A stretch of 64,000 nt of DNA. Origin: Blasia pusilla. Lineage: Eukaryota > Marchantiophyta > Marchantiopsida > Blasiales. The notes under the pieces are model-generated. The model was not told where the DNA came from. It saw nothing but the letters and a program-made list of their open reading frames with translations, and searched no databases. Location: assembly GCA_050084515.1 (NCBI GenBank), contig CM114275.1, positions 7,192,001 through 7,256,000 of the forward strand. The letters run 5' to 3'. The position numbers and the translations under genes were made by a program. This document shows positions 32,007 through 44,749 of this stretch, piece by piece (the first letter of the stretch is position 1; each line of letters starts with the position of its first letter).

Positions 32007-32290
32007 GACATGACATAGGTCTCAAGTTGCTAAGAGGAGAGAGATGACGGATGCATAGGTTCTTAAGAGGGATTTTGAGTTGTTTTTCCTTCAGTGTGAG
32101 AGACTTGAGGATTGTGAAGGGTCTCAAGATACATATATTTTTGGCTAGTGATACGCCAATCTTCCATCGACCCTACAAGTATTTCAACATAGAGCGAGCC
32201 TTGATTCAGAGTAGGAGTCAAGACTCATGAGAGGTAGGACTTATGGAGTTATTTCATGGACACTGTACATCTAGCATGGTCATACTAGCT
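32007..32290 (+). pseudogene. Copy P-E: RT N-terminal fragment
   Basis: Encodes, with stops, a FLRGIL-like segment and then GLKIHIFLASDTPIFHRPY, YFNIERALIQSRSQDS and VGLMELFHGHC, matching the region just before and at the start of RT in M1 (IRIDLASDSPIFRRPY, DLIQSRTLDLL). It starts directly at the end of the P-C LTR and ends near 32290. It is either the host copy into which P-C inserted or a deletion remnant. Confidence 0.7.
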
Positions 32291-34735
<2,445 letters not shown>

Positions 34736-34919
34736 GCCTTTGGTATAGTGACTCCCCCGAGATACTAGCAAAGAAGGATATGTATGGCAATTGGACATAT
34801 AGGTGCTAGCAATCATCATCTTCATATAAAGATAGAGGATACGGAGTAGACAATATTTTGGAGGATAGACCAGTTCGGAAGAGACAATTTGAATCAATGG
34901 CGGTTCTTACCATTTGGGT

Positions 34920-36640
34920 TGAAGAACACCCCTACAATGTTCTAGAGAATGATTGATAGGATTTTGGCTAGCTTGGATTTTGTACGATGTTACAACGATG
35001 ATATTCTTATCTTTAGTTTCACAGTTGATCGAGGAGCATTAGCAACACTTGAAGTAGGTATTCCGGCGATTGCAGTTCCATGGACTTACATCTAAGCAAG
35101 TGCAGGTTTTTCCACGAGTGGATAGAGTAATTGGGACACAAAATTTACTAGGCGGGTTAGGTGTTCAGCAAATGATCATGAAAGTGGAGGCTATTTTGCA
35201 GATTCCACACCCTAAAAATATTAATCAAGTCCAAGTATTTCTAAGACTAGTGAACTTCTATTAATGGTATGTCAAGGGTTTTAGTGCAATCACGAAGTCT
35301 TTGATCTTGATGATGATACTTGATCAGGTTTAGCATTATGAAGATAATCACGAGCGAGCACTTCAAGAGCTCAAGGACAAGTTAACATCCTCACCCATTT
35401 CACACAGATCAATTAGAGGTTTTCCATTCTAGTTACATATTAGATTAGAGTATGTTGGGTCTATGTCATTATGACCAGTGCTCACTCAAAGAAATGACAA
35501 GGAGAGGGAGTTTGTTGTGGCTTATGCAGGCCAATCAAACAACATGATAGAGGCAAAGTACAGCTCTTATGAGGGAGAGTGCTCGGCTGCATTGTGGATT
35601 GCGGCACATTTCAAGTGCTATCTATTCAACAATCCTTTCACATTGATGAATGATCATTAGTCGTTGAGATGGTTGATGGAGTTCGACAAGCTTACATGGA
35701 AGCTTGCCATATGGGCTCTATTACTACAAGAGTACAAGTTTGAGGTAGTTAATAGGCCAGGTTGGTTGAACCAGGATGTATATGTGAATGAGTTGAGTCA
35801 CAACCCATGCCCGAGTCTGAGAGACAACATAGGAGCTCAACGACATCATGGCATGGAGAGAGTGATGAGGAGATGGTGCCCGATTAGCACGCATCTACCT
35901 TTCTTTGTTGGTGACTATGTGAAGTCAGTAAGAGGTGGTACCTCCAGTGATAGGGTCGGATGATAAGTCTCTAGATCCACAGGTTAGTGAGGAGGTGACA
36001 AGTAGTCATGATATCCATGACAATGTGGAGGTTTTGGAGTTCCTACGTACTAGCATCATAGCAAGCACAGTGAGTGTTAGGGAGTAGGATTGGATCCTAT
36101 AGAGAGCTAGTAGGTTTAGGTGGGAGGAGACGCATATTTTAAGGGTATGGGGGATGGTAGGATACGGATGGTGCCTCATTCTTCCCAGCCAATACCTATT
36201 GTGCAACCTCTCCAAGAGGAATTGGGACATTTTGGAATAAAGTGTATTTATAGCTTACTCCATGTTTAGTATTGGTAGTGCGACATGCACACTAAGATTC
36301 AAAAATTTATAGCAAGGTGTATGGTGTGTTACCTAGTATGAGCATCCTTCAATTATCCCACTACACAATTTCCTCCTTTGCCAATCATATGATTAGGTTA
36401 TTCATGGAGTCTAGACTTTGCGGGACTTTTTCCATTGACGGGGCGTCATCATGGGTACGTGTTGGTCATGAAGGAGCATTTCTCCAAATGGATAGAGTTT
36501 TTGGCACTACTAGACAAAGCAAGCAAGGGAGCGGTTATACATTTTAAGATCATGTGCTTAGTCATTTAGTTTTGATTGAAAAGGGTACCGAGTTTATGGG
36601 AGAGTTTCAAGCCTTATGTGATCAAGCACTAATACTACAC
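34920..36640 (+). pseudogene. RT-RNase H-integrase remnants of P-D
   Basis: Scattered homologous blocks in several frames: LASLDFVRCYNDDILIFSF, GLGVQQMIMKVEAILQIPHP, REFVVAYAGQSNNMIEAKYS, RWLMEFDKLTWKLAIWALLL, VVNRPGWLNQDV, PLTGRHHGYVLVMKEHFSKW. Stops and indels occur throughout. The YIDD isoleucine is changed to asparagine. The degree of decay contrasts with P-C. Confidence 0.75.
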
Positions 36641-37149
36641 CACATCCAAAGATCATGTTAAGGTGGATGGGTTGGTAGAGAGAGATGCATAGACTGTAAA
36701 GAGAGGGTTACGCAAGGATGGCTTGCAGTAGGGACATTTGAGGGAATGGGACCTACAGTTGCCATGGTTGACTATGGGATATCGCTTCAGTTGATATGCA
36801 TCCTTGGCATCATTTTCATCGTATTTTTTGCTATATGGGATAGAATCATTGTTACATGCAACTATTTGACATGGCATGCCAAAGAAGTTGGATCTTAATG
36901 ACCGAGATGTGTGGGTGCAAGCATACATATTCGTAGACGACCAAGATTTTCATAGATTTATGATAATGGCATTTGAGAACTTAGCTATTGCTTAGCATAG
37001 GGATGCGTTGAGGTATGTCATCATTCGTGGAGAAGGTTATCATCCAGGTATTACAAGAGGGATTAGGAGGTTCCATCCTAGAGATTATGTGTATTTACAA
37101 TAGACGGAACTTACGATGCTAGACGTCACTACAAGGCCCACAATTTTTC

Positions 37150-37440
37150 ATGGTTGCACAAAAATGGAGAAGTCTGGTCATATCCACGTACATGAATTAC
37201 AAGAGGTGGGACCCATACTTATAGTTCATGATGGAAGGCAAAGCAAGGACGAGTGGGGCAAATAGGGGGGAGGGAGTGAAGGTGGAGGTGGAGGGAGGAA
37301 GAAACGGGAGAGTATGGAACACGAAGGCAAGTGGGGGGAAGGATAAATAAGGGGAAGATGGGGCCCATATGGACAAGTCCTTCCATAGGATGGACGTAAG
37401 TCCACGGACGTGGACATGTACATTATCCATATGTAACCTT
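37150..37440. mobile_element. Mutator-like MITE, copy 2 (about 291 bp)
   Basis: Homologous to 10934-11251 along its length (GTGGGACCCATACTTATAG, TTCATGATGGAAGGCA, GGAGGAAGAAACGG, CATATGGACAAGTCCTTCC). Starts ATGGTTGCACA; its other end read inwards starts AAGGTTACA. It is flanked by a perfect 10-bp direct repeat ACAATTTTTC (37140-37149 and 37441-37450). It interrupts the integrase C-terminal region of P-D between codons equivalent to the ILRVRE block, so the empty site can be inferred from P-C. Confidence 0.85.
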
Positions 37441-37596
37441 ACAATTTTTCGTATGTGCAAGATGTTACTACTTGGAGTCCTCATGTTGGAGGGACGGGAT
37501 AATATGGTTTGGAAGGATCATGAGCTCTATGTCATCTTCCAAACGTGGACACGACCGTGGATCCATGATTGGAAATGATACCTATGGGCTTGAGGT

Positions 37597-37725
37597 GTAT
37601 GTTATGTGGATCTTCGAGGAATGCAGCCATCATGTTGGTGTGTGATGGTTATTTTAGAGGGTGGCATTTGTCGTATCTGATTCTTCCTCTTGATGCAATT
37701 CTTAAGGGACAATGTTTATGTCTCA
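37597..37725 (+). pseudogene. PHD finger remnant of P-D
   Basis: Reads CMLCGSSRNAAIMLVCDGYF followed by GWHLSYLI: five of the expected ligands remain and two cysteines are now tyrosine. It shows that the PHD finger was already part of the family when this old copy inserted. Confidence 0.7.
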
Positions 37726-37814
37726 GATGTATATAGGGTTGTAGACAATGTCATAAGGATGTGATATGTACTATCTAGAGCTATAAGGACTCGAATTCTA
37801 GCTATGGAGACGGT

Positions 37815-38350
37815 TGTGTGATCGTGATATACATGGATAAGTTCATTTTCTTATGTGTGTGGATCTATTCGTGTGTTAGAAAGGTCAGTGTTGTGTGTTG
37901 TATGGATGTGACTAGCGACGTGTATACACACGAAAAAATTCATTGAATCCAACTATGTGTATGTGAACAACGACTGTCCCGTTTTAGTCATCATACAAGT
38001 AAAATTCTACCATCTTAATGACATGATGAATTAACAAGTTGTTAGGACGTAACTTTGTCATAAGATGTTGGAAACAGATCCATTGCAAATACGTTAGTGC
38101 TCGAAATAATTATTTTGAAGGGAAGAGCTTTTTGACTTTTCCAATGGCTACAAGAGAGGGAGATGGCTTGAGAAAACCATCTCTCATGTTCGACCTTTGG
38201 CACACTTCTCATGCTTGGAATCTTATAAGACTTAAGGTACTGACATTGAACTCGAACGCCCTCATAATGGAAGGTGGATAGGATTCATTATGCCGATTGT
38301 AAATTCAAGAATGGAATTTGCAATGTGAACTATTTTCACTTCGATTTAGT
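37815..38350 (+). repeat. LTR-like end of P-D
   Basis: Begins TTGTGTGATCGTG as in P-C's LTR, keeps GTGTGTGGATCTATTCG, a GGAAGAGC...TTTTCC inverted repeat, an AGATGGCTTGAG/CCATCTCTC pair and the GGATAGGATTCATTATGCCG block. It ends where a second TTGTGTGGTCTT begins (about 38350), echoing the module-core-module layout of P-C. Confidence 0.6.
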
Positions 38351-38804
38351 TGTGTGGTCTTATTCTCAACATATTAATCATTAGTAGTGGTAGTCTTCTC
38401 CAACATAGGGAAAAGCAAACTCTATAAAATCATTAGTGAGAGCTTGGGTAAAAGTCATCTTGAAGAGGTTCATACATTTTGACTAAGAAACCTCCACCTA
38501 CTAAACACATAATGGAGTCGTCCAAACACCAATGTAAATTGCAATGGGATGAAGGAAACTACCATGAAGATCATGTGCAAAAATTGGAATATCAACCATT
38601 AAGGATACTTCTTCCTAGGAGCATCAAAGTCAATAACCAAAAAGCTTCCCCATTGAGTTGTCTAGGGCCCCAAATTTGAGTGTATGCACCTAAACAAAGG
38701 TATTTACCATCCCAAATAGAAAACCTTCTTTATCCCACGTGAGGGTTAACCTCAGCGGATGAAGAGAATTTGATCCTCATATTAGCAATGCATAGAACAT
38801 AAGG

Positions 38805-38849
38805 GCTTTGATGTCCTCATCCCTAGCAGTGGGATGAGGACATCAAAGC
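38805..38849. repeat. Perfect 19-bp inverted repeat with 7-nt loop
   Basis: Left arm 38805-38823 (GCTTTGATGTCCTCATCCC) pairs perfectly with 38831-38849; the loop is TAGCAGT. It is about 780 bp downstream of the RDR remnant's stop and outside any recognised element. It could be a MITE core, an RNA hairpin or a chance palindrome. Confidence 0.8.
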
Positions 38850-39630
38850 GACTGCATCGGATCTACCTTTTACATAGGGTTTAAACCTCACTCAATTGAA
38901 ATAGCCCTAAAAATTGGTGAAGATTTCCTTGAACTTCTCTTAACCTCTCCTAGAAATGTCACTCAATCGAGACTACTCCTGGTAACTTTGACCTTTCTTC
39001 CCACCACCCATTGACTACTTCACACTTCTTCTATAAACTACTTGTGGACTTCCGTCAACACATGAGTGTAGTCATCACGTAGAGCTTTGGCACTCATGTA
39101 AATCCCTGAATTCCCATCGTGTAGCCAATCAGATGACCTTACTAGTTCACTACTTGATGAATCACCAGCTATTGGCACACCCATCTTCCTACCATAGGTT
39201 TTTCCAATAGTTACAGCCGAATACGAAGTTCACGATTCTATAGACTTTCTCTTCAATTTGAATTCCTAGACAATACTCATGAGTTCGACTACTTCTGGTG
39301 GCACAAAATTAGACTCCCAAGCCTCCACAGAACTTCTGGGATTCTAATATACACAAAACATCACATACTGAAGACAATTTATGTCTTTGATATGCGAACT
39401 TCAGTTTTTGGACTATTTGTCCATCAGCATCTTTGCCGTTTGTACTTGATTTGGTACAATTGGTAGGAAGCAGTCGATGGAAGAGTCTGCTACAGGTCAC
39501 TTCAAATGCGAAATAGGATTTCACTTCCGACCATACTTTGCCTCCATCCAAACTATTCCACCAGAAAGGTACAAAGACGTCGTGGTTTTGGAAAGAGATT
39601 ATAACAGAATGGATGTCCGAAAATCAGATT

Positions 39631-39942
39631 TTAGTAAAAGAGCACCCGTTGGATAGATGCAAGATCTGAATTCTTGCACTTTTTGTGCACTTCCTTGAAA
39701 GCTTGGAGTGACCAGCTAATAGTGCCTCCCGGTTGAGTCCTTGCGTACAAATAACACAAAACCTCCCCAGCAACAGCCCACGCAAAATGGAAGGACGGGA
39801 CTTTCCGTTCGCTGCCAACAGACACACTGGCATGCTTATACACAACTGTGTAGATTGCCGATGCCTCTTCATGTATTTGCCTGCAATCTTTTGTGCTATT
39901 CATCTCCCACTCTTGCAAGGAAGGGGCTCCTCCATACAGTAT
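39631..39942 (-). pseudogene. RDR: RDR terminal exon
   Basis: Acceptor GAATTACAG in phase 0. Encodes ILYGGAPSLQEWEMNS, IHEEASAIYTVVYKHASVS, FHFAWAVAGEVLCYLYART and ends with a stop after RVLFY. The EASAIYTVVY and FAWxVAGxxLC strings match RDR C-termini. About 400 bp downstream (39309-39551) is another open frame with no RDR resemblance; it may be 3' untranslated. Confidence 0.85.
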
Positions 39943-40352
39943 CTGTAATTCAGTGAAAAAGAAAGCTCTCATAAATCAGATGGCACTGAATGGGACTGAG
40001 TAACACTCCTCCAAAAAGTGGCACCCACATTCCATAAAACTAGATTACAGTTACTTCTATTGTGCTCAAGGCTATACCTCAACCTCACAAAAACAATTCG
40101 AAAAACACACCTTGCTTTTGACATGCCTCAAAAGCAATTCACATTCAATTGGTAGAATCTTGGTCTCTAAAACAAAAAATTAGTTTGAATTACTAGTCCT
40201 ACACAAACAGATCTACCAACTTGAATCCCACTAGAAGAAAGATTCCCTACGGCCTAAGCAGAGCACCTGGTACACACTAGAGATGCAACACTAGATTTCA
40301 GAAGACATGAACTGGCGTACAAGTAGATTGTACTGGATTGAAATTAAATTAC

Positions 40353-40525
40353 CTTCCGATACTTGAGGACTACCTTGTCTGATTCAAGTGGTTCATGACG
40401 TCAGATCTGCTTGGATTTCATGGCGGCAGCCATTTCTACTCTATAATTGTTGAAGTTTTCAGACCATGTACGCATGTGCTGCTCATAGTTTTCAACAAGA
40501 AATGCCTTATCAAGTTCCAGGTTAT
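40353..40525 (-). pseudogene. RDR: RDR exon 5 of the remnant, with premature stop
   Basis: Acceptor CTGTGTACAG, donor CGGAAG|GTAATT. Encodes NLELDKAFLVENYEQHMRTW, SENFNNYRVEMAAAMKSKQI, then TGA (40403-40401), then RHEPLESDKVVLKYRK in the same frame. The TGA falls where a sense codon (possibly CGA) is expected, since coding resemblance continues to the splice site. Confidence 0.82.
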
Positions 40526-40910
40526 CTGTACACAGAAAGTATCACGTTCTTCTCTGAGTGAGTAGACAGCTTTCTGATGTTTAACTTGTACTTGGCTACC
40601 TACCCAAGATGTTGGTCTAATAAAACTCAATGTTTTTTTTGTTATTTTCGTAAGGATTTTCCATAGGAAGAGAAGCATTGAAAAAAGACTAACCTCAAAC
40701 ATGCAAGACACAGAGGATCTCCTAAGGGATCTATTTAAAATTTTGCAGTCATTTGACACCAAAAAGCTCGTGAAAAGTTGATTTGATTATCATACATCTA
40801 AGATCTATCTGCACAGAATTAAAAGATTAAATACCACTACTTCACCCAACATAGGAACCGAGCTATTTGTTGCCATAGAAGTCAGGAATATGAGAGGGTA
40901 TAGTTCCCAC

Positions 40911-41076
40911 CGAAAACTGGACGACACCACCGCTCCTCTGCTTCCAGTCCCAAGTCATAGATCTGGCCTAGAATAGAACTTGAGTGATAGAACCCTGTAC
41001 CCATCTGCCCTCCCCTTCTCTTTTCGTCCATATAGTGGGGTCTCTCAGATGGCAGGTGTTCTTTTGGTAAGGATAC
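40911..41076 (-). pseudogene. RDR: RDR exon 4 of the remnant
   Basis: Acceptor TCTCATAG, donor TTTTCG|GTGGGA. Encodes VSLPKEHLPSERPHYMDEK, GTGFYHSSSILGQIYDLG and RPVF. Length 166 nt, phase 0 in and phase 1 out, which fits the flanking exons exactly. The SSSILGQIYD block is typical of RDRs. Confidence 0.8.
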
Positions 41077-41279
41077 CTATGAGATAACGAAATTCAGATT
41101 TGTTAAAAGCTTCTAACATCTCTGTAATCCGACCTTAAAGGGATAGGTTGACTATACCCATACAGTAATATGATCCAAGATGCAGTTTATCACTTCATTT
41201 TTTTCGATCAATCTTCTGAGTCAATCAAAGCCGTGGTCTTATATTCATGAGATTTAGAACGATCATCCAGTCTACTTAC

Positions 41280-41442
41280 CTTCAACCCAGTCTTTGCAGA
41301 ATCCAGCGCGTCATAGTATCCAGAGGGCACTTTCAGAGCTGCCTCTAGATGAGCCATCTTCAATTTTGATTGTAAATCCTTGATGTGCATATATTGATCC
41401 ACATGTGCTTGCCACCCGTTTGCAAGTATTCCCACAACAGAT
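41280..41442 (-). pseudogene. RDR: RDR exon 3 of the remnant
   Basis: Acceptor ATATCCAG and donor TTGAAG|GTAAGT. Encodes SVVGILANGWQAHVDQYMH, LKMAHLEAALKVPSGYY and DALDSAKTGLK. The VVG...W and YYDALD..K.G strings are the clearest gamma-clade RDR marks here. It ends in phase 0. Confidence 0.8.
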
Positions 41443-41651
41443 CTGGATATTCACAAGGTTGACATTACTTTCACATTTTCAATCCATTCCTGCATTATTT
41501 AAGCAACAGTCTCACTTCTTTCTGCTAGTGCTGTAGTGATAGTTCTTCACAGTAGTATTTCTTTACAGTGTCCTAAGTTCATAAAGCTCTCACTGCAATC
41601 ACGTGAAGGAATGAATTCAACTACCACTGTGACCATATGTTTCAAGTTCAC

Positions 41652-41802
41652 CAGTAGAGAGCATACGAGGCATCTCCTCAAACAAAATCCTCTCCAAGTG
41701 ATCCGGGGAATAGTCTGTTGGCTTGGACAGCCTTTTATCAGTGACACCTTTCACATGTTCCCTTTCCCACCTACTTGGCCATTCCCGGGATTGTGAGATT
41801 GA
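41652..41802 (-). pseudogene. RDR: RDR exon 2 of the remnant
   Basis: Acceptor CCCTTTGCAG (strong pyrimidine tract) in phase 0, then SISQSREWPSRWEREHVKG, RLSKPTDYSPDHLERILFEE and MPRML. The PTDYSPDHLE segment corresponds to the LSPEELE segment of other RDRs. The donor (CTACTG|GTGAAC) leaves phase 1, which does not fit the next exon's phase by eye, so a frameshift or a different splice site is possible. Confidence 0.65.
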
Positions 41803-42045
41803 CTGCAAAGGGCACAAATATAGGTCCTTTATAATCTTCATAGATATTTCAGTCGTGTACAATGATCCTCCGCGATCTTCATACTGCATTCAAGTCAATT
41901 CAGCTGCAGTAGTAATTCTAACTTATCAGCACTTGATCACATCATCTCAAGCATTTTAGCTCTTACAACCCCATTCATCACACCATCTTTTCACAACAGC
42001 AACTCTACAGCTCCTACTGTGGGTTGGATGTGAATTTGAGATTAC

Positions 42046-42158
42046 CTGGGTATTCTTGCAAACCCAATAGAGATCACCATCCATATCACCTTTCCCAATC
42101 TTCTCAGAAATAGAACGAGAGCCCTGAGTGGAGAAGAATACCACATACTTTCCTTTCC
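42046..42158 (-). pseudogene. RDR: RDR exon with the catalytic DxDGD motif
   Basis: Proposed acceptor TTGCATTGTAG and donor CAG|GTAATC. 113 nt encode KGKYVVFFSTQGSRS, EKIGKGDMDGDLYWVCKNTQ. The three aspartates bind the catalytic metal in cellular RdRPs and are all present. The exon ends in phase 0, matching the next exon. Confidence 0.85.
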
Positions 42159-42217
42159 CTACAATGCAACCCATTGGACCTCGGAAGGGTTGCAATTCCC
42201 ATGGGATTCATAGAGAA

Positions 42218-42269
42218 TGGAAGAATATCCATTCTCATTGTCCAACGGTGTGCAAAAGATGCACACCGT
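42218..42269. repeat. Two adjacent short hairpins near the RDR/M1 boundary
   Basis: GAATGG...CCATTC (about 42218-42237) is followed by a perfect 10-bp stem ACGGTGTGCA/TGCACACCGT (42245-42254 and 42260-42269, loop AAAGA). They lie in the presumed intron between the RDR catalytic exon and the M1 LTR. Confidence 0.7.
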
Positions 42270-42323
42270 CGAACTTTGATAGGTTGCAGTAGACACACTT
42301 TATTGGTCGTAGATTATCTCGGT

Positions 42324-42903
42324 TGTCGAGCGAATCCACATCGTCATACAACATACATCGCTGACATACCATACTCACCTACAAACATAACATAGACGAG
42401 AGCATCCACAAATACAAGTGTACTACAAGTGAAATCCGTGAAAGACCTACTGTCATGAAACACGTATAGAATCACATACAATCGAGCCAAATCCACTCCA
42501 CGATGGGAGAATCCAGGTCGAAGCTTGCGGGAACCACCATAGCCAAGAGCTCTACTCATTACCAAGGCTAATTCCCAACGCAACAGGCTCACCTCAAAGA
42601 ACTAATTGTTCTTTGAGTGCACTCCACACTATATCCTCCAACCTAAGAGCGGGCCCTACTGGAAAAGTCATCCTCAACGGAGTAACCCCCAAACCTATGT
42701 ATGAAACCGCATCTCTACCTAGACACTACGGCCCTACATAAGGTACGGCCTCTACTAGCACACTTTACTCTACGACATAATCCGTATGATCATGACAGTT
42801 GTCGTGCGAATCCACATCGTCATACAACATACATTGTTGACATACCATACTCACCTACATACATAACATAGACGAGAGCATCCACAAACACAAGTGTACC
42901 ACA
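42324..42903 (-). repeat. 3' LTR of M1 with 104-bp direct repeats at both ends
   Basis: Minus strand: starts TGTGGTACACTTG after the purine tract and ends CGACA. A 104-bp module (42903-42800) recurs at 42427-42324. Between them is a 372-bp core (42799-42428). The same core, without either module, is at 56964-56596. The module's right half (GATGTATGTTGTATGACGATG) resembles the module of P-C. Which unit is the true LTR is unresolved. Confidence 0.6.
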
Positions 42904-42934
42904 ACTCGCCCCCCTAACTTGCGGTTAGGTCCCT

Positions 42935-43798
42935 CTAACAGTCCCCCACATGGAACCTACAAATCGATGGTAGATAACCTCCACCCCGAATGGTTGCATA
43001 CCGCAACGTATCCATGTGTTGAGCAATGGCAAGATTCTCAAAGGTTGTTGGCATAACTCTCCGAAAGAACTCTGCCCGTTGAGAACACACTCTCATCCAC
43101 ATCTCTGGGTCGTCAAGGTTCACCACCTTAGTAGACTCCCGACGAATTGCTGCTGGCAAGTCTGGATCTCGGCCGTATAATAGAAAATAAGGTGAGAAGG
43201 AAGCCAAGGATGCTTGGCGACTGAACCTATACCCCATGGCTAACCATGGCAACTGAATATCCCAGTCCCCAAGATGCCCCTTCTGTAGGCCATACTTGCG
43301 CAATGCCCTCTTCATCGTCTAAACCACACGCTCAGCCAAACCATCCGCCTCTGAATGATCTCAAGACGTGGTCTGATGATCAATCAATGCCTTGTCACAC
43401 AAGACCTGAAACTCTGTACCCTGGTCGGTCAGCACTTCAACTGGTGCACCAAAATGACTAAGCACTTTATCAAGAAACGCATACGCCATTCCCTCACTTG
43501 CCTTGTCAAGTAATGCCACCAACTCAATCCACTTGGAGAAGTCCTCCACCATCACCAACACATATCGATGATGTCGTACATTCAACGGTAACGGTCCCGC
43601 AAAGTCCACACTCCAACGATAACCCAACCCCATAATAGGCAAGGGGTGTAACTGTGGTGTAGGGGCATTGAATGATGCCCTCACCCGGTCACAAACCATA
43701 CAACGTGACACCAACTGCTGCACCTGAGTATGCATGATACGCCACCAATACTGACCAAGGAGTAAGCTATACGTACGCTTTATCCCAAAATGTCCCAA
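42935..43798 (-). pseudogene. Integrase core and C-terminal part of M1
   Basis: 43798-43361 encodes the zinc-binding end and core (GHFGIKRTYSLL, SRCMVCDRVRASF, SVDFAGPLPL, LTDQGTEF). A small deletion removes residues after GTEF. After a frame break 43315-42935 gives MKRALRKYGLQKGHLGDWD, FSPYFLLYGRDPDLPAA, DDPEMWMRVCSQRAEFFRRV and ends at ICRFHVGDC. The EADGLAERVV glutamate is present in the gap between frames. The tail and PHD finger seen in P-B are absent. Confidence 0.8.
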
Positions 43799-43801
43799 CT
43801 C

Positions 43802-44737
43802 CTAATGGGCATGTCGCACAATGCGCTCTCTCTGAGCCAAATGCGGCACTACTCGTACTCTACCATCCTCCCACACATGGAGAATATGTGTTCCCTCCAA
43901 TTGATACCTCTTAGCACCTTGAAGAACACCGTCTCGCTCCTTGGCACTCACTATGCCTGGCACCCTACTAGTTCGTAGGAACTCCAACACCAATGCATCA
44001 TCATGAATATCACGCTGATCTGTACCACCATCTCCAACCTTAGGATCTAAAGGCTGGCCATCTACCCTCTGACTAGAATAAGATGTCATGTGGTCCTCCA
44101 TACTAGAGTCCACCCCTAACCAACATAAAAAGGCAGATGCATGCCAACTTGGCACCATCTCCTCATCAACTTTGCCATGCCATCTAGCCCCAGTTGCATC
44201 CTCTTGGCTAGTATATGCATTCCTACTCAACCCATCAGCATCAAGGGTTGGCAACTCCAGGTCTATGTACCACTTGGAAGTCATACTCTGTAAGATAAGA
44301 GCCCACCGTGCAAGCTTCCCTGTAAGCTTGTTAGAGTCCATCAACCACTTGAGCGGCTGATGATCAATAACAAGGGAAAATTGTGTGCCAAACAAGTAAC
44401 ACCTAAAGTGTGCCACAGCCCACACTACTGCCAAGCACTCTCCCTCATATGAACTATAGCGCGACTTCGCTGCATTATTCGAACGACTTGCATAGGCCAC
44501 CAAAAACTCCATGTGCTCATCATCATGTTTTGTCAACACCGCTCCAAGTCCCAACCTACTCCAATCAGTGTGTACCTGAAATGGGCGCCCTCTGATATGT
44601 CTCCTCAAGATAGGCGCCGCCACCAACTGGGCCTTGAGCTCCACAAAAGCTCTCTCCTGATCATCTCCCCAGTGCCACTCTTGATCTGATTTCAGAAATT
44701 GGTTCAAAGGCTTTGCCATAGCACTAAATCCCTTCAC
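43802..44737 (-). pseudogene. RNase H and integrase linker of M1
   Basis: A 311-codon frame: KGFSAMAKPLNQFLKSDQEW, VHTDWSRLGLGAVLTKHDDE, FLVAYASRSNNAAKSRYSS, VVWAVAHFRCYLFGTQFSLV, DHQPLKWLMDSNKLTGKLAR, LDADGLSRNAYTSQEDATGA, DIHDDALVLEFLRTSRVPGI and HILHVWEDGRVRVVPH. Runs straight into the integrase after a stop near 43802. It is the best-preserved part of M1. Confidence 0.85.
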
Positions 44738-44749
44738 ATACCTCCTGGA

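Larger units (their letters stand above)
34740..38350 (+). mobile_element. Ty3/Gypsy copy P-D, highly degenerate
   Basis: RT remnants (KKDMYGNW near 34770; CYNDDILIFS near 34990, a changed YIDD), RNase H (VVAYAGQSNNMIEAKYSS, 35478-35660), integrase (EHFSKWIEF region, 36420-36545; GTEFMGEFQALCDQAL near 36585), a MITE (37150-37440), PHD remnants (CMLCGSSRNAAIMLVCDG near 37600) and an LTR-like end (37815-38350). It is the most diverged copy of the family in the window, so probably the oldest. No gag, protease or methyltransferase was found. Confidence 0.75.
39631..42158 (-). pseudogene. RDR: RDR3/4/5-type RNA-dependent RNA polymerase, 3' part with six exons
   Basis: Six minus-strand exons with GT-AG borders encode the C-terminal third of a plant RDR: the catalytic block FFSTQGSRSI...GDMDGDLYWV (42158-42046), then VVGILANGWQ...YYDALDSAKTGLK, VSLPKEHLPS...SSSILGQIYD, ENYEQHMRTWSENFNNYRVE, and EASAIYTVVYKHA...FHFAWAVAGEVLCYLYA. 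The YYDALD and SILG strings point to the RDR3/4/5 (gamma) clade. RDRs make double-stranded RNA for silencing; the gamma clade's role is poorly known. The catalytic DxDGD is DMDGD where DFDGD is usual in this clade. An in-frame TGA lies at 40403-40401. Everything upstream of the catalytic exon is absent, and retroelement M1 starts 166 bp beyond it. Most likely a truncated pseudogene, though M1 could sit in an intron with 5' exons outside what I can recognise. Confidence 0.85.

Noticed and set aside
39309-39551. Further RDR exon downstream of the terminal exon
   Set aside because: Translation shows no RDR resemblance, and the preceding exon already ends in a stop after the conserved C-terminal block.
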